In this document: piece after piece, positions 8,067 through 15,631 of the stretch | Numbering within the stretch: position 1 is the first letter of the stretch | Layout: the number at the start of each line of letters is the position of its first letter | Origin: Fredricksoniimonas sp964643325 | GTDB taxonomy: Bacteria > Omnitrophota > Gorgyraeia > Zapsychrales > Fredricksoniimonadaceae | Direction: 5' to 3' | Assembly (NCBI GenBank): GCA_964643325.1 | Contig: CAZXSE010000007.1 | Span: 1-64,000 of the forward strand | DNA length: 64,000 bases | Notes under the pieces: model-generated | The model's input: only the letters and a program-made list of their open reading frames with translations | Database searches by the model: none | Told to the model about the DNA's origin: nothing | Program-made: the position numbers and the translations under genes

Positions 8067-8465
8067 TCAAAATTGCTGTTGATAGCGTTCTTTGGGAATA
8101 TCTTCCGCCAACCGCGCATGCCAGTATGTTGCTGCCGTCTTATCCCACCGGCGCTCCAGATGATCCTTGCCGATAAGCCTGAATAAAATACCGATCGGCG
8201 CAAAAAGGAGAAAGAACACTCCCGCCAGGATCACCGTTGTAATAATGCCGCCGATGAAATGCGCGACTTTCATCCATCCGCGATAGCCAGGCTTAAGTGC
8301 GTCCGCATCCCATAGTGTCACGCCCGCGAAAACAACCGCGCAAACGAGCAATGTTACCGGCGCCCAGGAAAGGCCGTGCTTCAATAGCCCGCCGACGCCG
8401 AACACGGCCGTGATCAGCCCCAGCCCATAACCAAACACTAAAAGATCTTTTCTTATCTTGTCCAT
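8067..8465 (-). CDS. SxtJ-family membrane protein
   Basis: The 132-residue protein has about four hydrophobic helices, the clearest at residues 7-25, 35-50 and 70-95 (FIGGIITTVILAGVFFLLFA), ending in a soluble tail with WDKTAATYWHAR. This composition and the position directly after a carbamoyltransferase identify it as SxtJ-like. SxtJ proteins have no known activity; I infer that they help the carbamoyltransferase work at the membrane. The start ATG lies one base after the stop of the carbamoyltransferase, so translation is probably coupled. Confidence 0.82.
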   Translation of the reverse strand: MDKIRKDLLVFGYGLGLITAVFGVGGLLKHGLSWAPVTLLVCAVVFAGVTLWDADALKPGYRGWMKVAHFIGGIITTVILAGVFFLLFAPIGILFRLIGKDHLERRWDKTAATYWHARLAEDIPKERYQQQF

Positions 8466-8466
8466 T

Positions 8467-10296
8467 TTAATCCAACGCCTGCGAGATCTGGTCTTTCTTA
8501 TACTTATCCCCATCCGGCTGCTTTTGCTTATCAAGCACGAACCGGTTCAGCACCAGATAGTCCATGTTGGTGCACATAAAACAGCGGTACGCATCCTCGA
8601 GCGTACACACGATCGGCTCACCGCGAATATTGAACGATGTATTGATAATGACCGGGCATCCGGTCTTTTGATGGAACGCCTCGATGACCTTAAAATAAAA
8701 AGGATTGCGCTCCTCATTCACGGTCTGCACGCGCGCGGAATAATCCACATGCGTGATGGCCGGCACCGTCGAGCGCCTTACTTTAAGTTTGGCCAATCCC
8801 GTCAAGACCGTCTGCCGCGAAGCGGGATCTATCTGATGTTCTTTCACCTGGCCAACCATGAGCATGTAGGGGCTTTCATACGGCAGGTCAACAAAGTCCC
8901 CTGCCTTATCCTCGAGCATGCTCGGCGCGAACGGGCGGAACGACTCGCGGAACTTGATGCGCACATTCATCTGTTCCTGCATTGCCATGGATCGCGCGTC
9001 CCCGATGATGCTGCGCGCGCCCAGCGCCCGCGGCCCGAATTCCATGCGCCCCTGCACGAATCCGATCACCTGTTCGCCGGCGACCAGATCGGCGATACGC
9101 GTAAAGATCTTCTCCCCGTCGCACTTTTCATAGGGAACGCCTTTGCCCCGCAAGAAAGCCTCTACTTCATCATCCCTGTATCCCGGCCCAAGATACGAAC
9201 CCTTCTGAAGATCATGCACGCCATCCACCACGCGCGGATTACCCAAATACTGATACCAAACAAAAAGTGCCGCGCCCAATGCCCCGCCCGCATCACCCGC
9301 AGCCGGCTGTATCCAGATCTTCTTGAAAATATTCGCGCGCGCGATCTTCCCGTTCCCGACGCAATTAAGCGCCACGCCGCCGGCCAGGCACAAATTCTCC
9401 TGCCCCGTCACTTCGCGTACATGGCGCGCGGTCTTGAGCATGATCTCTTCGGTAACTTCCTGGATGGACTTTGCCATGTCCATGTCAAACTGCGACAAGG
9501 CCGTTTCAGGCTTGCGCGGCCCACGCCCGAACAAGCGATGAAAGCGCGCGCTGGTCATCGTTAGCCCGACGGGATAATTGAAATATTTCATGTTCAGCCG
9601 GAATGACCCGTCTGGCTTGATATCAACAAGTTCTTTACGGATCACGTCCGCGTATTTCGCTTCGCCGTAAGGCGCGAGCCCCATCAATTTATACTCGCCG
9701 GAATTAACGCGGAACCCGCAATAATAAGTCAATGCGGAATACAACAGGCCCAGCGAATGCGGAAAACGGATCTCATGCGAAAGCTTCAGCGCATTCCCCT
9801 CCCCCGTGCCAAAACTGGTCGTTGCCCATTCCCCGACGCCATCCATGGTCAGGATCGCCGCGCTTTTAAAGGGCGAGGGAAAGAATGCTGATGCCGCGTG
9901 CGATTCGTGATGCTCTGTAAAAAGAAGTTCTCCTTCAAAGCCTTCCAGCTTCGTTAAAAGCAGGTCCTTGAGGAATATCTTTTCTTTGAGCCAGACGGGC
10001 ATGGCCTTGAGGAACGACATCAGTCCCCGCGGGGCGTAATTCAGGTAGGTCAGCAATAACCGTTCAAGCTTCAGGAACGGCTTGTCATAGAAAGCGACGA
10101 ATGCAACGTCCTTGAGGGTAATGCCCGCTTCCTGCAAACAATACTGCACGGCATGCGCCGGGAATCCCGCGTCATGCTTCTTGCGCGTAAAACGTTCTTC
10201 CTGAGCCGCGGCAATGATCTCCCCGTCGCGAATGATCGCGGCAGCGCTGTCATGATAGAACGCGGAAATACCTAGGATATGAAGGGGTTTTGTCAT
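8467..10296 (-). CDS. Carbamoyltransferase (NodU/CmcH/SxtI family)
   Basis: The 609-residue enzyme has the N-terminal Kae1-like half (ILGISAFYHDSAAAIIRDGE, AQEERFTRKKHDAGFP, HHESHAASAFFPSPF with metal/carbamoyl-adenylate-binding His residues, LTMDGVGEWATTSFG) and the C-terminal half (GFVQGRMEFGPRALGARSI, FRESFRPFAPSML, INTSFNIRGEPIV). These enzymes make carbamoyl-adenylate from carbamoyl phosphate and ATP and pass the carbamoyl group to a hydroxyl group. CarB (42262-45477) supplies carbamoyl phosphate. The acceptor is unknown; in Gram-negative bacteria with this gene trio a sugar or envelope component is plausible. It begins at the ATG sharing a base with the stop of the CBS gene. Confidence 0.93.
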   Translation of the reverse strand: MTKPLHILGISAFYHDSAAAIIRDGEIIAAAQEERFTRKKHDAGFPAHAVQYCLQEAGITLKDVAFVAFYDKPFLKLERLLLTYLNYAPRGLMSFLKAMPVWLKEKIFLKDLLLTKLEGFEGELLFTEHHESHAASAFFPSPFKSAAILTMDGVGEWATTSFGTGEGNALKLSHEIRFPHSLGLLYSALTYYCGFRVNSGEYKLMGLAPYGEAKYADVIRKELVDIKPDGSFRLNMKYFNYPVGLTMTSARFHRLFGRGPRKPETALSQFDMDMAKSIQEVTEEIMLKTARHVREVTGQENLCLAGGVALNCVGNGKIARANIFKKIWIQPAAGDAGGALGAALFVWYQYLGNPRVVDGVHDLQKGSYLGPGYRDDEVEAFLRGKGVPYEKCDGEKIFTRIADLVAGEQVIGFVQGRMEFGPRALGARSIIGDARSMAMQEQMNVRIKFRESFRPFAPSMLEDKAGDFVDLPYESPYMLMVGQVKEHQIDPASRQTVLTGLAKLKVRRSTVPAITHVDYSARVQTVNEERNPFYFKVIEAFHQKTGCPVIINTSFNIRGEPIVCTLEDAYRCFMCTNMDYLVLNRFVLDKQKQPDGDKYKKDQISQALD

Positions 10297-10715
10297 CAGG
10301 CAAAAGCGATATTGATCACATCATGCCGGCCAATAATGCCGACCAGTTTGTCGCCGTCATAGACAGGGATCGTCAGCACATCATTATTGTGCATCAAGCC
10401 GATGGCTTTCGCCGTGCTGTCGGTATGCTGCATCTTCAAGAACTGACGATTAACAAAAGTCCCGACAGGCTGATCCGCGACAACACCAAGCGCCTTCATC
10501 TTTTTGGCGCCGGATGAGAGCGCCATATTCATCAGGTCCACAAGATCCGCCGTCGTAAAGACGCCCAGCAACGTAGTCGGGTCCTGCGGATCAACGACCA
10601 GGATGCCATTGATCCGGTAACGCAGCAAAAGATGCGCCACATTACGGATCGACACATCCGCCTTCACCTTGATCGGATGGTCGTTCATGATGTCTTTAAC
10701 AGGAAGTTTCAACAT
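10296..10715 (-). CDS. Two-CBS-domain protein
   Basis: The 139-residue protein consists of two CBS modules, roughly residues 1-65 (VKDIMNDHPIKVKADVSIRN ... GVFTTADLVDLM) and 75-139 (NDVLTIPVYDGDKLVGIIGR). Tandem CBS pairs bind adenosyl ligands (ATP, AMP, SAM) and regulate partner proteins. It overlaps the carbamoyltransferase by one base (TGATG), so it may sense adenylate state for that pathway, but this is inference. No clear ribosome site precedes the ATG at 10715. Confidence 0.88.
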   Translation of the reverse strand: MLKLPVKDIMNDHPIKVKADVSIRNVAHLLLRYRINGILVVDPQDPTTLLGVFTTADLVDLMNMALSSGAKKMKALGVVADQPVGTFVNRQFLKMQHTDSTAKAIGLMHNNDVLTIPVYDGDKLVGIIGRHDVINIAFA

Positions 10716-10778
10716 GCGCGCATTACGCCGGAATGATCCTGGCGCCCCTATATTCTTTTATATCCATCCCCGGCCCTG

Positions 10779-11132
10779 TCAATGTTTGGGCTGACGCAAA
10801 AGACAAAAATGGTACAGCTTCAGGCATGTATCCTCGGCGGCAGGACTGTCAATGACAAAACCCAATCCCGCACTGTACTCACCTTCATCATTGGCAGGCT
10901 CGGCCCATTTGACCTCGCCGGTGAGGCTGATCGATCCTTCAAAAGGGATCTCCAATACCAGGCGCACCATCTGCCCCTGCTGGAACGCGACGGGCCCGAG
11001 AAGGGAACAGCCGTGCTGGTGCATATCAACGATGCGCGTCGTTTCATAACGGGCAGGCCCGTCCACAGCGCGGCATTTGGCCGCCATGTTAACGGGAATG
11101 CGCTGCCATTCCCTCTGCTCTCTATCGTACAT
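10779..11132 (-). CDS. PilZ-domain protein, probable c-di-GMP receptor
   Basis: The 117-residue protein has the RxxxR motif (REWQR, residues 7-11) and, about 25 residues on, DMHQHGCSLLG, matching the PilZ (D/N)xSxxG element except that His replaces Ser. The rest (GEVKWAEPAND, AGLGFVI) fits the PilZ barrel. PilZ domains bind cyclic di-GMP and control motility, pili or polysaccharide. This fits the c-di-GMP riboswitch at 25160-25250. The Ser to His change may weaken binding. An AAGGGGG lies upstream of the ATG at 11132. Confidence 0.82.
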   Translation of the reverse strand: MYDREQREWQRIPVNMAAKCRAVDGPARYETTRIVDMHQHGCSLLGPVAFQQGQMVRLVLEIPFEGSISLTGEVKWAEPANDEGEYSAGLGFVIDSPAAEDTCLKLYHFCLLRQPKH

Positions 11133-11174
11133 ACGCCCCCTTAAGTCATCCTGATCAGGGCACGGGCAGCAAAA

Positions 11175-11211
11175 AGCCTCCGTGCATAAGCCTTATTAAA
11201 GCACGGAGGCT
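11175..11211 (-). terminator. Rho-independent terminator after hcp
   Basis: A perfect 11-bp stem (AGCCTCCGTGC at 11175-11185 with its complement at 11201-11211) is followed on the minus strand by TTTTT. It ends the Rrf2-ferredoxin-hcp unit. Confidence 0.88.
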
Positions 11212-11260
11212 CTTGAGAAACAAGCGTAAAGGTGCGCAAACAACGCGCGCCTGCTCTGGC

Positions 11261-12937
11261 TTATGCGCCGGCCATGATCGCAGCCACATCCGCCTCGGCA
11301 GTTGTCGTCGGCCGGATCCCGAATTTCTCTACCAGGACCTTTGTAACGTTCGGCGACAGGAACCCGGGAAGGGTCGGCCCGAGCCTGATATCCTTAACAC
11401 CCAGATACAACAAGGCCAAAAGAACTGTGACAGCCTTCTGTTCATACCAGGCGATATCATAAGACACGGGGAGCTTATTGATATCGTCGAGACCGAAGAC
11501 CTCCTTGAGTTTCATCGCGATCACGGCCAGCGAATAAGAATCATTGCACTGCCCCGCATCCAGGACGCGCGGGATCCCGCCGATATCGCCCAAAGGCAGT
11601 TTGATGTAGCGGTATTTCGCGCATCCTGCCGTGAGGATCACGGTATCTTTCGGCAACGCGCTGGCAACATCCGTGAAATACTGACGGCTTCTCATGCGGC
11701 CGTCGCAGCCAGCCATGACCACAAAACGCTTGATCGCGCCGGACTTGACCGCTGCCACAACCTTATCCGCCAGGGCCATGACCTGCGCATGCGCAAACCC
11801 GCCGGTGATCGTGCCATCCTCGATCTGCTTCGGCGGCGGGCATTTCTTCGCAAGACTGATGATCGCGGAAAAATCCTTGCGCCCGTTATCCGGACGGTCC
11901 GCGATATGGGTCGCCCCCGGATATCCGACCGCACCCGTCGTGAACAAACGGCTCAGGTAGGTTCCCTTGACCGGGATAACACAATTGGTCGTCATCAGAA
12001 TAGGGCCGTTGAAACTCTCAAAGTCCTCATTCTGATGCCACCAGGAACTGCCATAATTACCGGCGAGATGATCGTATGCCTTGAGCTTCGGATAATAATG
12101 CGCGGGCAACATCTCGCTGTGCGTGTAAACATCAACGCCGCTGCCTTTGGTCTGTTCCAAAAGATCCTCCAGGTCCCGAAGATCATGCCCGGAGATCAGG
12201 ATGCCCGGGTTGCTGCGCACGCCGCACGCAACCTTCGTCATCTGCGGCGAGCCGAAGCGCGCCGTATTGGCGCCATCCAGAAGCGCCAATGTCTTGACCG
12301 CAAACTCGCCCACCTTCATGACCAGCCCAACCAACGCTTCAACCGGCATGTTCTTCGTCGTGGCCGCAAGCGCGGTCACCATATGTTCATAGATCGCCGC
12401 ATCTTCCTTCCCGAGCTCCGCCGCATGATGCGCGTACGCGCACATACCCTTGATGCCATAGGTCACCAGCTCGCGCAAAGAACGCACATCTTCATCCGCA
12501 GTCGCCAGGACGCCGACCTCGGTCGCTTTCGCGCGGATCTTTTCGTCGGTAGTAACCTCCCATGTGGCGCATTCCGGCAAAGGCGCGGTCTCGCCGCCGC
12601 AGGAACACCCGCAGCCTGCCCCGCAGCCGCCCAGCGCCTTCACCCGCCACGCGTCGCGGACCTTCGCGGCCTCGCGGATATAACGCATGATCGCGGCCTC
12701 ATCGAAATTGGCATTGGTGATCGTCGTAAATACCGCGGTCGTAATGAACTTGCCGGTCTTTAAGTCAACGGTCATCCCGACCTTGCGGGCCTCATCGACC
12801 CAAACGGCAATGCCTTTAACGATGAACAACAGCACATCCTGCAGCTGCGCCGTCGTGTCCTGCTTCCCGCAAACGCCCTTGATCTTGCAGCCCGTCCCGG
12901 CCGCGGTTTCCTGACATTGAAAACAGAACATACCCAT
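11261..12937 (-). CDS. hcp: Hybrid cluster protein (hydroxylamine reductase/NO reductase)
   Basis: The 558-residue protein begins with the Fe-S signature CFQCQETAAGTGCKIKGVC (C-x2-C-x8-C-x5-C), the spacing of class I, obligate-anaerobe-type Hcp with a [4Fe-4S] cluster. Downstream are the hybrid-cluster segments: GGCGAGCGC, ILISGHDLRDLE, VYTHSEMLPAHYYP, TTNCVIPV, VVMAGCDGRMRSRQYF and LTAGCAKYRYIKLPLGDIGG. Hcp reduces nitric oxide and hydroxylamine and protects against nitrosative stress; some also S-nitrosylate proteins. It is the third gene of an operon with an Rrf2 regulator and a ferredoxin-like protein that probably donates electrons. AAAAGGGG sits six bases before the ATG at 12937. Confidence 0.96.
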   Translation of the reverse strand: MGMFCFQCQETAAGTGCKIKGVCGKQDTTAQLQDVLLFIVKGIAVWVDEARKVGMTVDLKTGKFITTAVFTTITNANFDEAAIMRYIREAAKVRDAWRVKALGGCGAGCGCSCGGETAPLPECATWEVTTDEKIRAKATEVGVLATADEDVRSLRELVTYGIKGMCAYAHHAAELGKEDAAIYEHMVTALAATTKNMPVEALVGLVMKVGEFAVKTLALLDGANTARFGSPQMTKVACGVRSNPGILISGHDLRDLEDLLEQTKGSGVDVYTHSEMLPAHYYPKLKAYDHLAGNYGSSWWHQNEDFESFNGPILMTTNCVIPVKGTYLSRLFTTGAVGYPGATHIADRPDNGRKDFSAIISLAKKCPPPKQIEDGTITGGFAHAQVMALADKVVAAVKSGAIKRFVVMAGCDGRMRSRQYFTDVASALPKDTVILTAGCAKYRYIKLPLGDIGGIPRVLDAGQCNDSYSLAVIAMKLKEVFGLDDINKLPVSYDIAWYEQKAVTVLLALLYLGVKDIRLGPTLPGFLSPNVTKVLVEKFGIRPTTTAEADVAAIMAGA

Positions 12938-12966
12938 ATGGATCCCCTTTTGCGTTAATGATGTTG

Positions 12967-13620
12967 TTAAACAATATCGCCCTGCAGGCCGATCGTATAT
13001 TCCTTGATGATCACGTTCTTTCCCGATCGCCGCACGGCATCTTCAACAATGCTGACAACGCCGCCGCAGCATGGCACTTCCATGCGCACCACGGTCACAG
13101 AACGCACCGTGTTCCGACGGAAGATATCCGTCAACTTTGCCGCATAACCATCAAGATCATCGTCGAGTTTCGGACAAAAGATGACCAGCGCCTTGCCTTT
13201 CAGGAATTTGCGATGGAAATCACCGTAAGAGAACGCGGCGCAATCCGCGCTGACCACAATATCAGCATCCTGAAAATACGACGCTCCCGGGTTCAAGAGT
13301 TTTAACTGCACGGGCCATTGGCGCAATTCCGAAGCAACGGCTCCCCCTGCCGGCGCCGCGGCAGAAGATCCGGCTACTGTACGAAAATCCCTGGCCATAG
13401 TGCCCGGGCATCCGCATGCCATGGGCGCGGGGTCATCAGCCGTGATCGTGATCGCCCCTTGAGGACACTCCCCCAGGCATGCTCCAAGCCCGTCGCAAAG
13501 CGACTGCGTCAACCGGGCTTTCCCGTCAACGATCGCAATAGCGCCTTCATGGCACGACGGAACGCACCGCCCGCAGCCATTGCATTTATCTTCATCTATA
13601 TGGATGGTATTCTTGATCAT
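12967..13620 (-). CDS. Ferredoxin-like 4Fe-4S protein, probable electron donor to Hcp
   Basis: From the ATG at 13620 the protein is 217 residues. Two cluster motifs lie at the start: CNGCGRCVPSCHEGAI (residues 12-27) and CDGLGACLGECPQGAI (about 41-56). A further CGCPG near residue 68 and, later, ALVIFCPKLDD and EVPCCGG add cysteines that may bind another cofactor. This family usually sits beside hcp and is thought to replace the Hcr reductase. The longer reading frame upstream is Gly/His-rich and overlaps the Rrf2 gene, so the ATG at 13620 (ATGA overlap with the Rrf2 stop) is the likely start. It is 29 bases upstream of hcp. Confidence 0.88.
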   Translation of the reverse strand: MIKNTIHIDEDKCNGCGRCVPSCHEGAIAIVDGKARLTQSLCDGLGACLGECPQGAITITADDPAPMACGCPGTMARDFRTVAGSSAAAPAGGAVASELRQWPVQLKLLNPGASYFQDADIVVSADCAAFSYGDFHRKFLKGKALVIFCPKLDDDLDGYAAKLTDIFRRNTVRSVTVVRMEVPCCGGVVSIVEDAVRRSGKNVIIKEYTIGLQGDIV

Positions 13621-14024
13621 GCGCCCTTCCTTATCAGATCCGCCACCGTGACCGCCTTGAGCCGCGTCAGGAGCATCTGTTCCATGTCCGTGATCTCCCG
13701 GCGCAGCGGGCATGTGCTCCTGTGAGCGCACACCCGTTTCTTGAACAGGCAATCCCCGAGAGAAATATCCCCCTGAAAGACTTTCATGAGATCAGCAAGC
13801 CGGATCTTCAACGGAGCCATGGCCAGCCGAAAGCCGCCCTTATGCCCCTGCACCGAAGAAACATGCCCGGCCTGCTCCAAGACCTGCAATATCTTGCGCA
13901 TGAAAGGCCGCGGAAGCCCCAGGGCGCGATTAAGGTTTGCCGTCGAAACAAGCTCACCCTCATGTGCTGCCATATAAATGAGCGCCCGGATGGCATAATC
14001 TGTGCTCCGTGAAAGTAAATTCAT
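13617..14024 (-). CDS. Rrf2-family Fe-S transcriptional regulator (NsrR/IscR type)
   Basis: The 135-residue protein starts MNLLSRSTDYAIRALIYMA, the signature opening of Rrf2 proteins, with a winged helix (LNRALGLPRPFMRKILQVLE, then GHKGGFRLA wing). Three cysteines in C-x6-C-x5-C (DCLFKKRVCAHRSTC, about residues 89-103) are in the place of the cluster ligands in NsrR and IscR. With hcp in the operon, sensing of NO by a [Fe-S] cluster and derepression is the likely mode. The promoter and a palindrome sit immediately upstream; the ATG at 14024 is only about seven bases past the -10, pointing to a leaderless mRNA. Confidence 0.9.
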   Translation of the reverse strand: MNLLSRSTDYAIRALIYMAAHEGELVSTANLNRALGLPRPFMRKILQVLEQAGHVSSVQGHKGGFRLAMAPLKIRLADLMKVFQGDISLGDCLFKKRVCAHRSTCPLRREITDMEQMLLTRLKAVTVADLIRKGA

Positions 14025-14030
14025 GTGATA

Positions 14031-14058
14031 ATGATACCACGCTAGTATCATTTGTCAA
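14031..14058 (-). promoter_or_regulatory. rrf2-hcp promoter with overlapping palindromic operator
   Basis: On the minus strand TTGACA (14058-14053) and TATCAT (14036-14031) are 16 bases apart. Inside lies the inverted repeat TGATAC-N7-GTATCA (14032-14050), covering the -10 and spacer, an ideal place for a repressor. Autoregulation by the Rrf2 protein is inferred. Confidence 0.75.
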
Positions 14059-14070
14059 GAAAAAAATACG

Positions 14071-14084
14071 GGGGGCATGCCCCC
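14071..14084 (-). terminator. Rho-independent terminator after the response regulator
   Basis: The palindrome GGGGGCATGCCCCC forms a short GC stem and is followed on the minus strand by TATTTTTTTC. The T-run almost touches the -35 of the rrf2 promoter, so terminator and promoter are packed end to end. Confidence 0.8.
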
Positions 14085-14093
14085 GACGAGATG

Positions 14094-14465
14094 TTACGGG
14101 AATACAGCAGAACGGACGATCCTTAAAAGCTCTTTGTTGTCCCAGGGCTTCTGGATCAGATGCGCGACCCTGCGCTCTTTCACGATCCCGGCAAGCCCCT
14201 GAAGGTCCGTGCATCCCGAAAGCATGATCGCCTTGATCGGGCCATAACGCTCGTGCACCCTGGCAAGAAGCTCATCACCGGTCATCATCGGCATACGCTG
14301 GTCAACAATGAGCAGCGAAACCTGCCCGCCGCGCTGTTCAAGGGCCTGCAGGGCCGCAGGGCCATCAGGCGCCTGAATGACCTCGTAATCATCGAACGCA
14401 AGGCAGCGTTCCAGGCTGCTCAGGATGCCCGGTTCATCATCAACGCACAAGATGACGGGCTTCAT
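14094..14465 (-). CDS. Single-domain response regulator receiver
   Basis: The 123-residue product is a lone CheY-like receiver: ILCVDDEP (acidic pair), VSLLIVDQRMPMMTGDELL (phospho-acceptor Asp in IVDQRMP), AIMLSGCTD (Thr/Ser switch) and LIQKPWDNKEL (conserved Lys). No output domain follows. The QKPW motif and DQRMP are typical of receivers related to RpfG/HD-GYP systems. Its ATG overlaps the stop of hisI by 4 bases. The partner kinase is not in the window. Confidence 0.9.
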   Translation of the reverse strand: MKPVILCVDDEPGILSSLERCLAFDDYEVIQAPDGPAALQALEQRGGQVSLLIVDQRMPMMTGDELLARVHERYGPIKAIMLSGCTDLQGLAGIVKERRVAHLIQKPWDNKELLRIVRSAVFP

Positions 14466-14899
14466 TGCACAAACTCCAGGCTGCCACCCCCGATCCGGCG
14501 GTAATAACACCCGAAACGGGTCTTTCCGGCGGCATCTTTCACGTGACAGGACCCCTTGCCCTTCATGGTCACGAGATACAAGAGCGAATTCTGGTCGCAA
14601 TTGACCCTGACCTCAACAATGGCCAGTTCATCGCCAGATGTCTTTCCCTTGACCCAAAGTTCGTTGCGCGACGTGCTCCAGAACGTGGCCAGGCCCGTGT
14701 CCAGCGTGTGCTTCAATGCCTGCGCGTTGGCATACGCCAGGATCAGCACTTCTTTGGTCGCAGCGTCCTGCACAACAACAGGAACGACCGGATCCGGGCT
14801 TTGCGCGATCTTGCGCAGTTTTTCAAAATCGACCAGAACATCCGTGCCATTCTCGATCGCCTGGTGCGTCAGCTCTTTCTTGCAGTCTTTACGGTCCAT
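14462..14899 (-). CDS. hisI: Phosphoribosyl-AMP cyclohydrolase
   Basis: The 145-residue enzyme has the HisI landmarks: ILAYANAQALKHTLDTGLAT, FWSTSRNELWVKGKTSG, VRVNCDQNSLLYLV (first metal Cys and Asp), KGSCH and FGCYYRR (remaining zinc cysteines). HisI opens the purine ring of phosphoribosyl-AMP in the third step of histidine biosynthesis. No other his genes lie nearby, and it is co-transcribed with a receiver protein and, upstream, an outer-membrane protein and permease, an unusual context. Length is normal for a monofunctional HisI. Confidence 0.93.
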   Translation of the reverse strand: MDRKDCKKELTHQAIENGTDVLVDFEKLRKIAQSPDPVVPVVVQDAATKEVLILAYANAQALKHTLDTGLATFWSTSRNELWVKGKTSGDELAIVEVRVNCDQNSLLYLVTMKGKGSCHVKDAAGKTRFGCYYRRIGGGSLEFVQ

Positions 14900-14928
14900 A
14901 AGCCCCCGCGTATTATGCGCATCTTCTC

Positions 14929-15612
14929 TTAAAACCGGAAATTAAGGCTCGTGGCAACAGCGCTTCCCGTGCCGGCGGCCCCCTCAAGATTCACCCACAC
15001 TTTTTCGCCAAGAGGAATATCCACGCCAAGGATCATGTCCGTTCGGCGGCTCCCGCTGGGCGAAATACGTTTGCGTTCAACGCCTTGGCGATGGATATAA
15101 TCAGTAACCCCATAACGCACACCCGTATACGGCGTGCATTTCTTCAGGTCATACGAGATCAGGGCCGACCCCTGCCAATCGTCCAGGATCGCATTATGTT
15201 CAACGCCGCTGATCTCCCTGGTCTTGGGATGGATGCTGATATGTTGAAAACCTGTTACGATCTTGACCGGGCCGCCCTCATACAAACGGATGCGGAATCC
15301 GTAACCACCGCCCCAGACAGGATCCTTGTACTTGATCCGGTCGCCGCTGGCGGCCTTATGTTCGATCGTGCCCATGCTGGCCTTTAGATCCAGCGACAGC
15401 CAGTCCGTCACGCCATATGACAAAAGCACATGCTCCTGCCGGCTGCGCATATCGCCCTGATCGTTCTTCAAATGCCTGTCCATGATCTCATAATGCTGAA
15501 TGCCGGAAAAGAATTCCTTCTGCTTCGGCATCTTCGTGCCGTATGCCGGAGCCGCCGAGGCTGTGGGGCATATCAAGACAAGAACGAGCAAGGCGCACAT
15601 CATGCGATACAT
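14929..15612 (-). CDS. Predicted outer-membrane beta-barrel protein
   Basis: The 227-residue protein has a signal peptide (MYRMMCALLVLVLICPTASA, cleavage near AAP) and then alternating polar/hydrophobic strands separated by turns (LLSYGVTDWLSLDLKAS, GGYGFRIRLYEG, GSALISYDLKK, GVRYGVTDYIHR, TDMILGVDIP, TSLNFRF), ending in Phe as barrel proteins do. No family is recognised with certainty. It lies 19 bases after the permease gene. GGAGG precedes the start. A role in metal or toxic-anion efflux across the outer membrane is possible from context only. Confidence 0.7.
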   Translation of the reverse strand: MYRMMCALLVLVLICPTASAAPAYGTKMPKQKEFFSGIQHYEIMDRHLKNDQGDMRSRQEHVLLSYGVTDWLSLDLKASMGTIEHKAASGDRIKYKDPVWGGGYGFRIRLYEGGPVKIVTGFQHISIHPKTREISGVEHNAILDDWQGSALISYDLKKCTPYTGVRYGVTDYIHRQGVERKRISPSGSRRTDMILGVDIPLGEKVWVNLEGAAGTGSAVATSLNFRF

Positions 15613-15631
15613 AGCTATCCTCCATTAGTAT

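Noticed and set aside
7901..8203. 100-residue version of the DUF5989 gene
   Set aside because: The extra N-terminal codons overlap the SxtJ-like gene and do not fit the family; the ATG at 8059 gives the normal 52 residues.
7901..10296. Saxitoxin biosynthesis cluster
   Set aside because: Only the generic carbamoyltransferase/SxtJ/DUF5989 trio is present; core toxin genes such as sxtA are missing.
11213..12763. 516-codon plus-strand frame opposite hcp
   Set aside because: It is the reverse of a fully recognised hcp gene; long antisense frames are common in GC-rich coding DNA. The same holds for 8458-9564, 26716-27831, 29575-30612, 38998-40158, 41143-42084 and 45817-47115.
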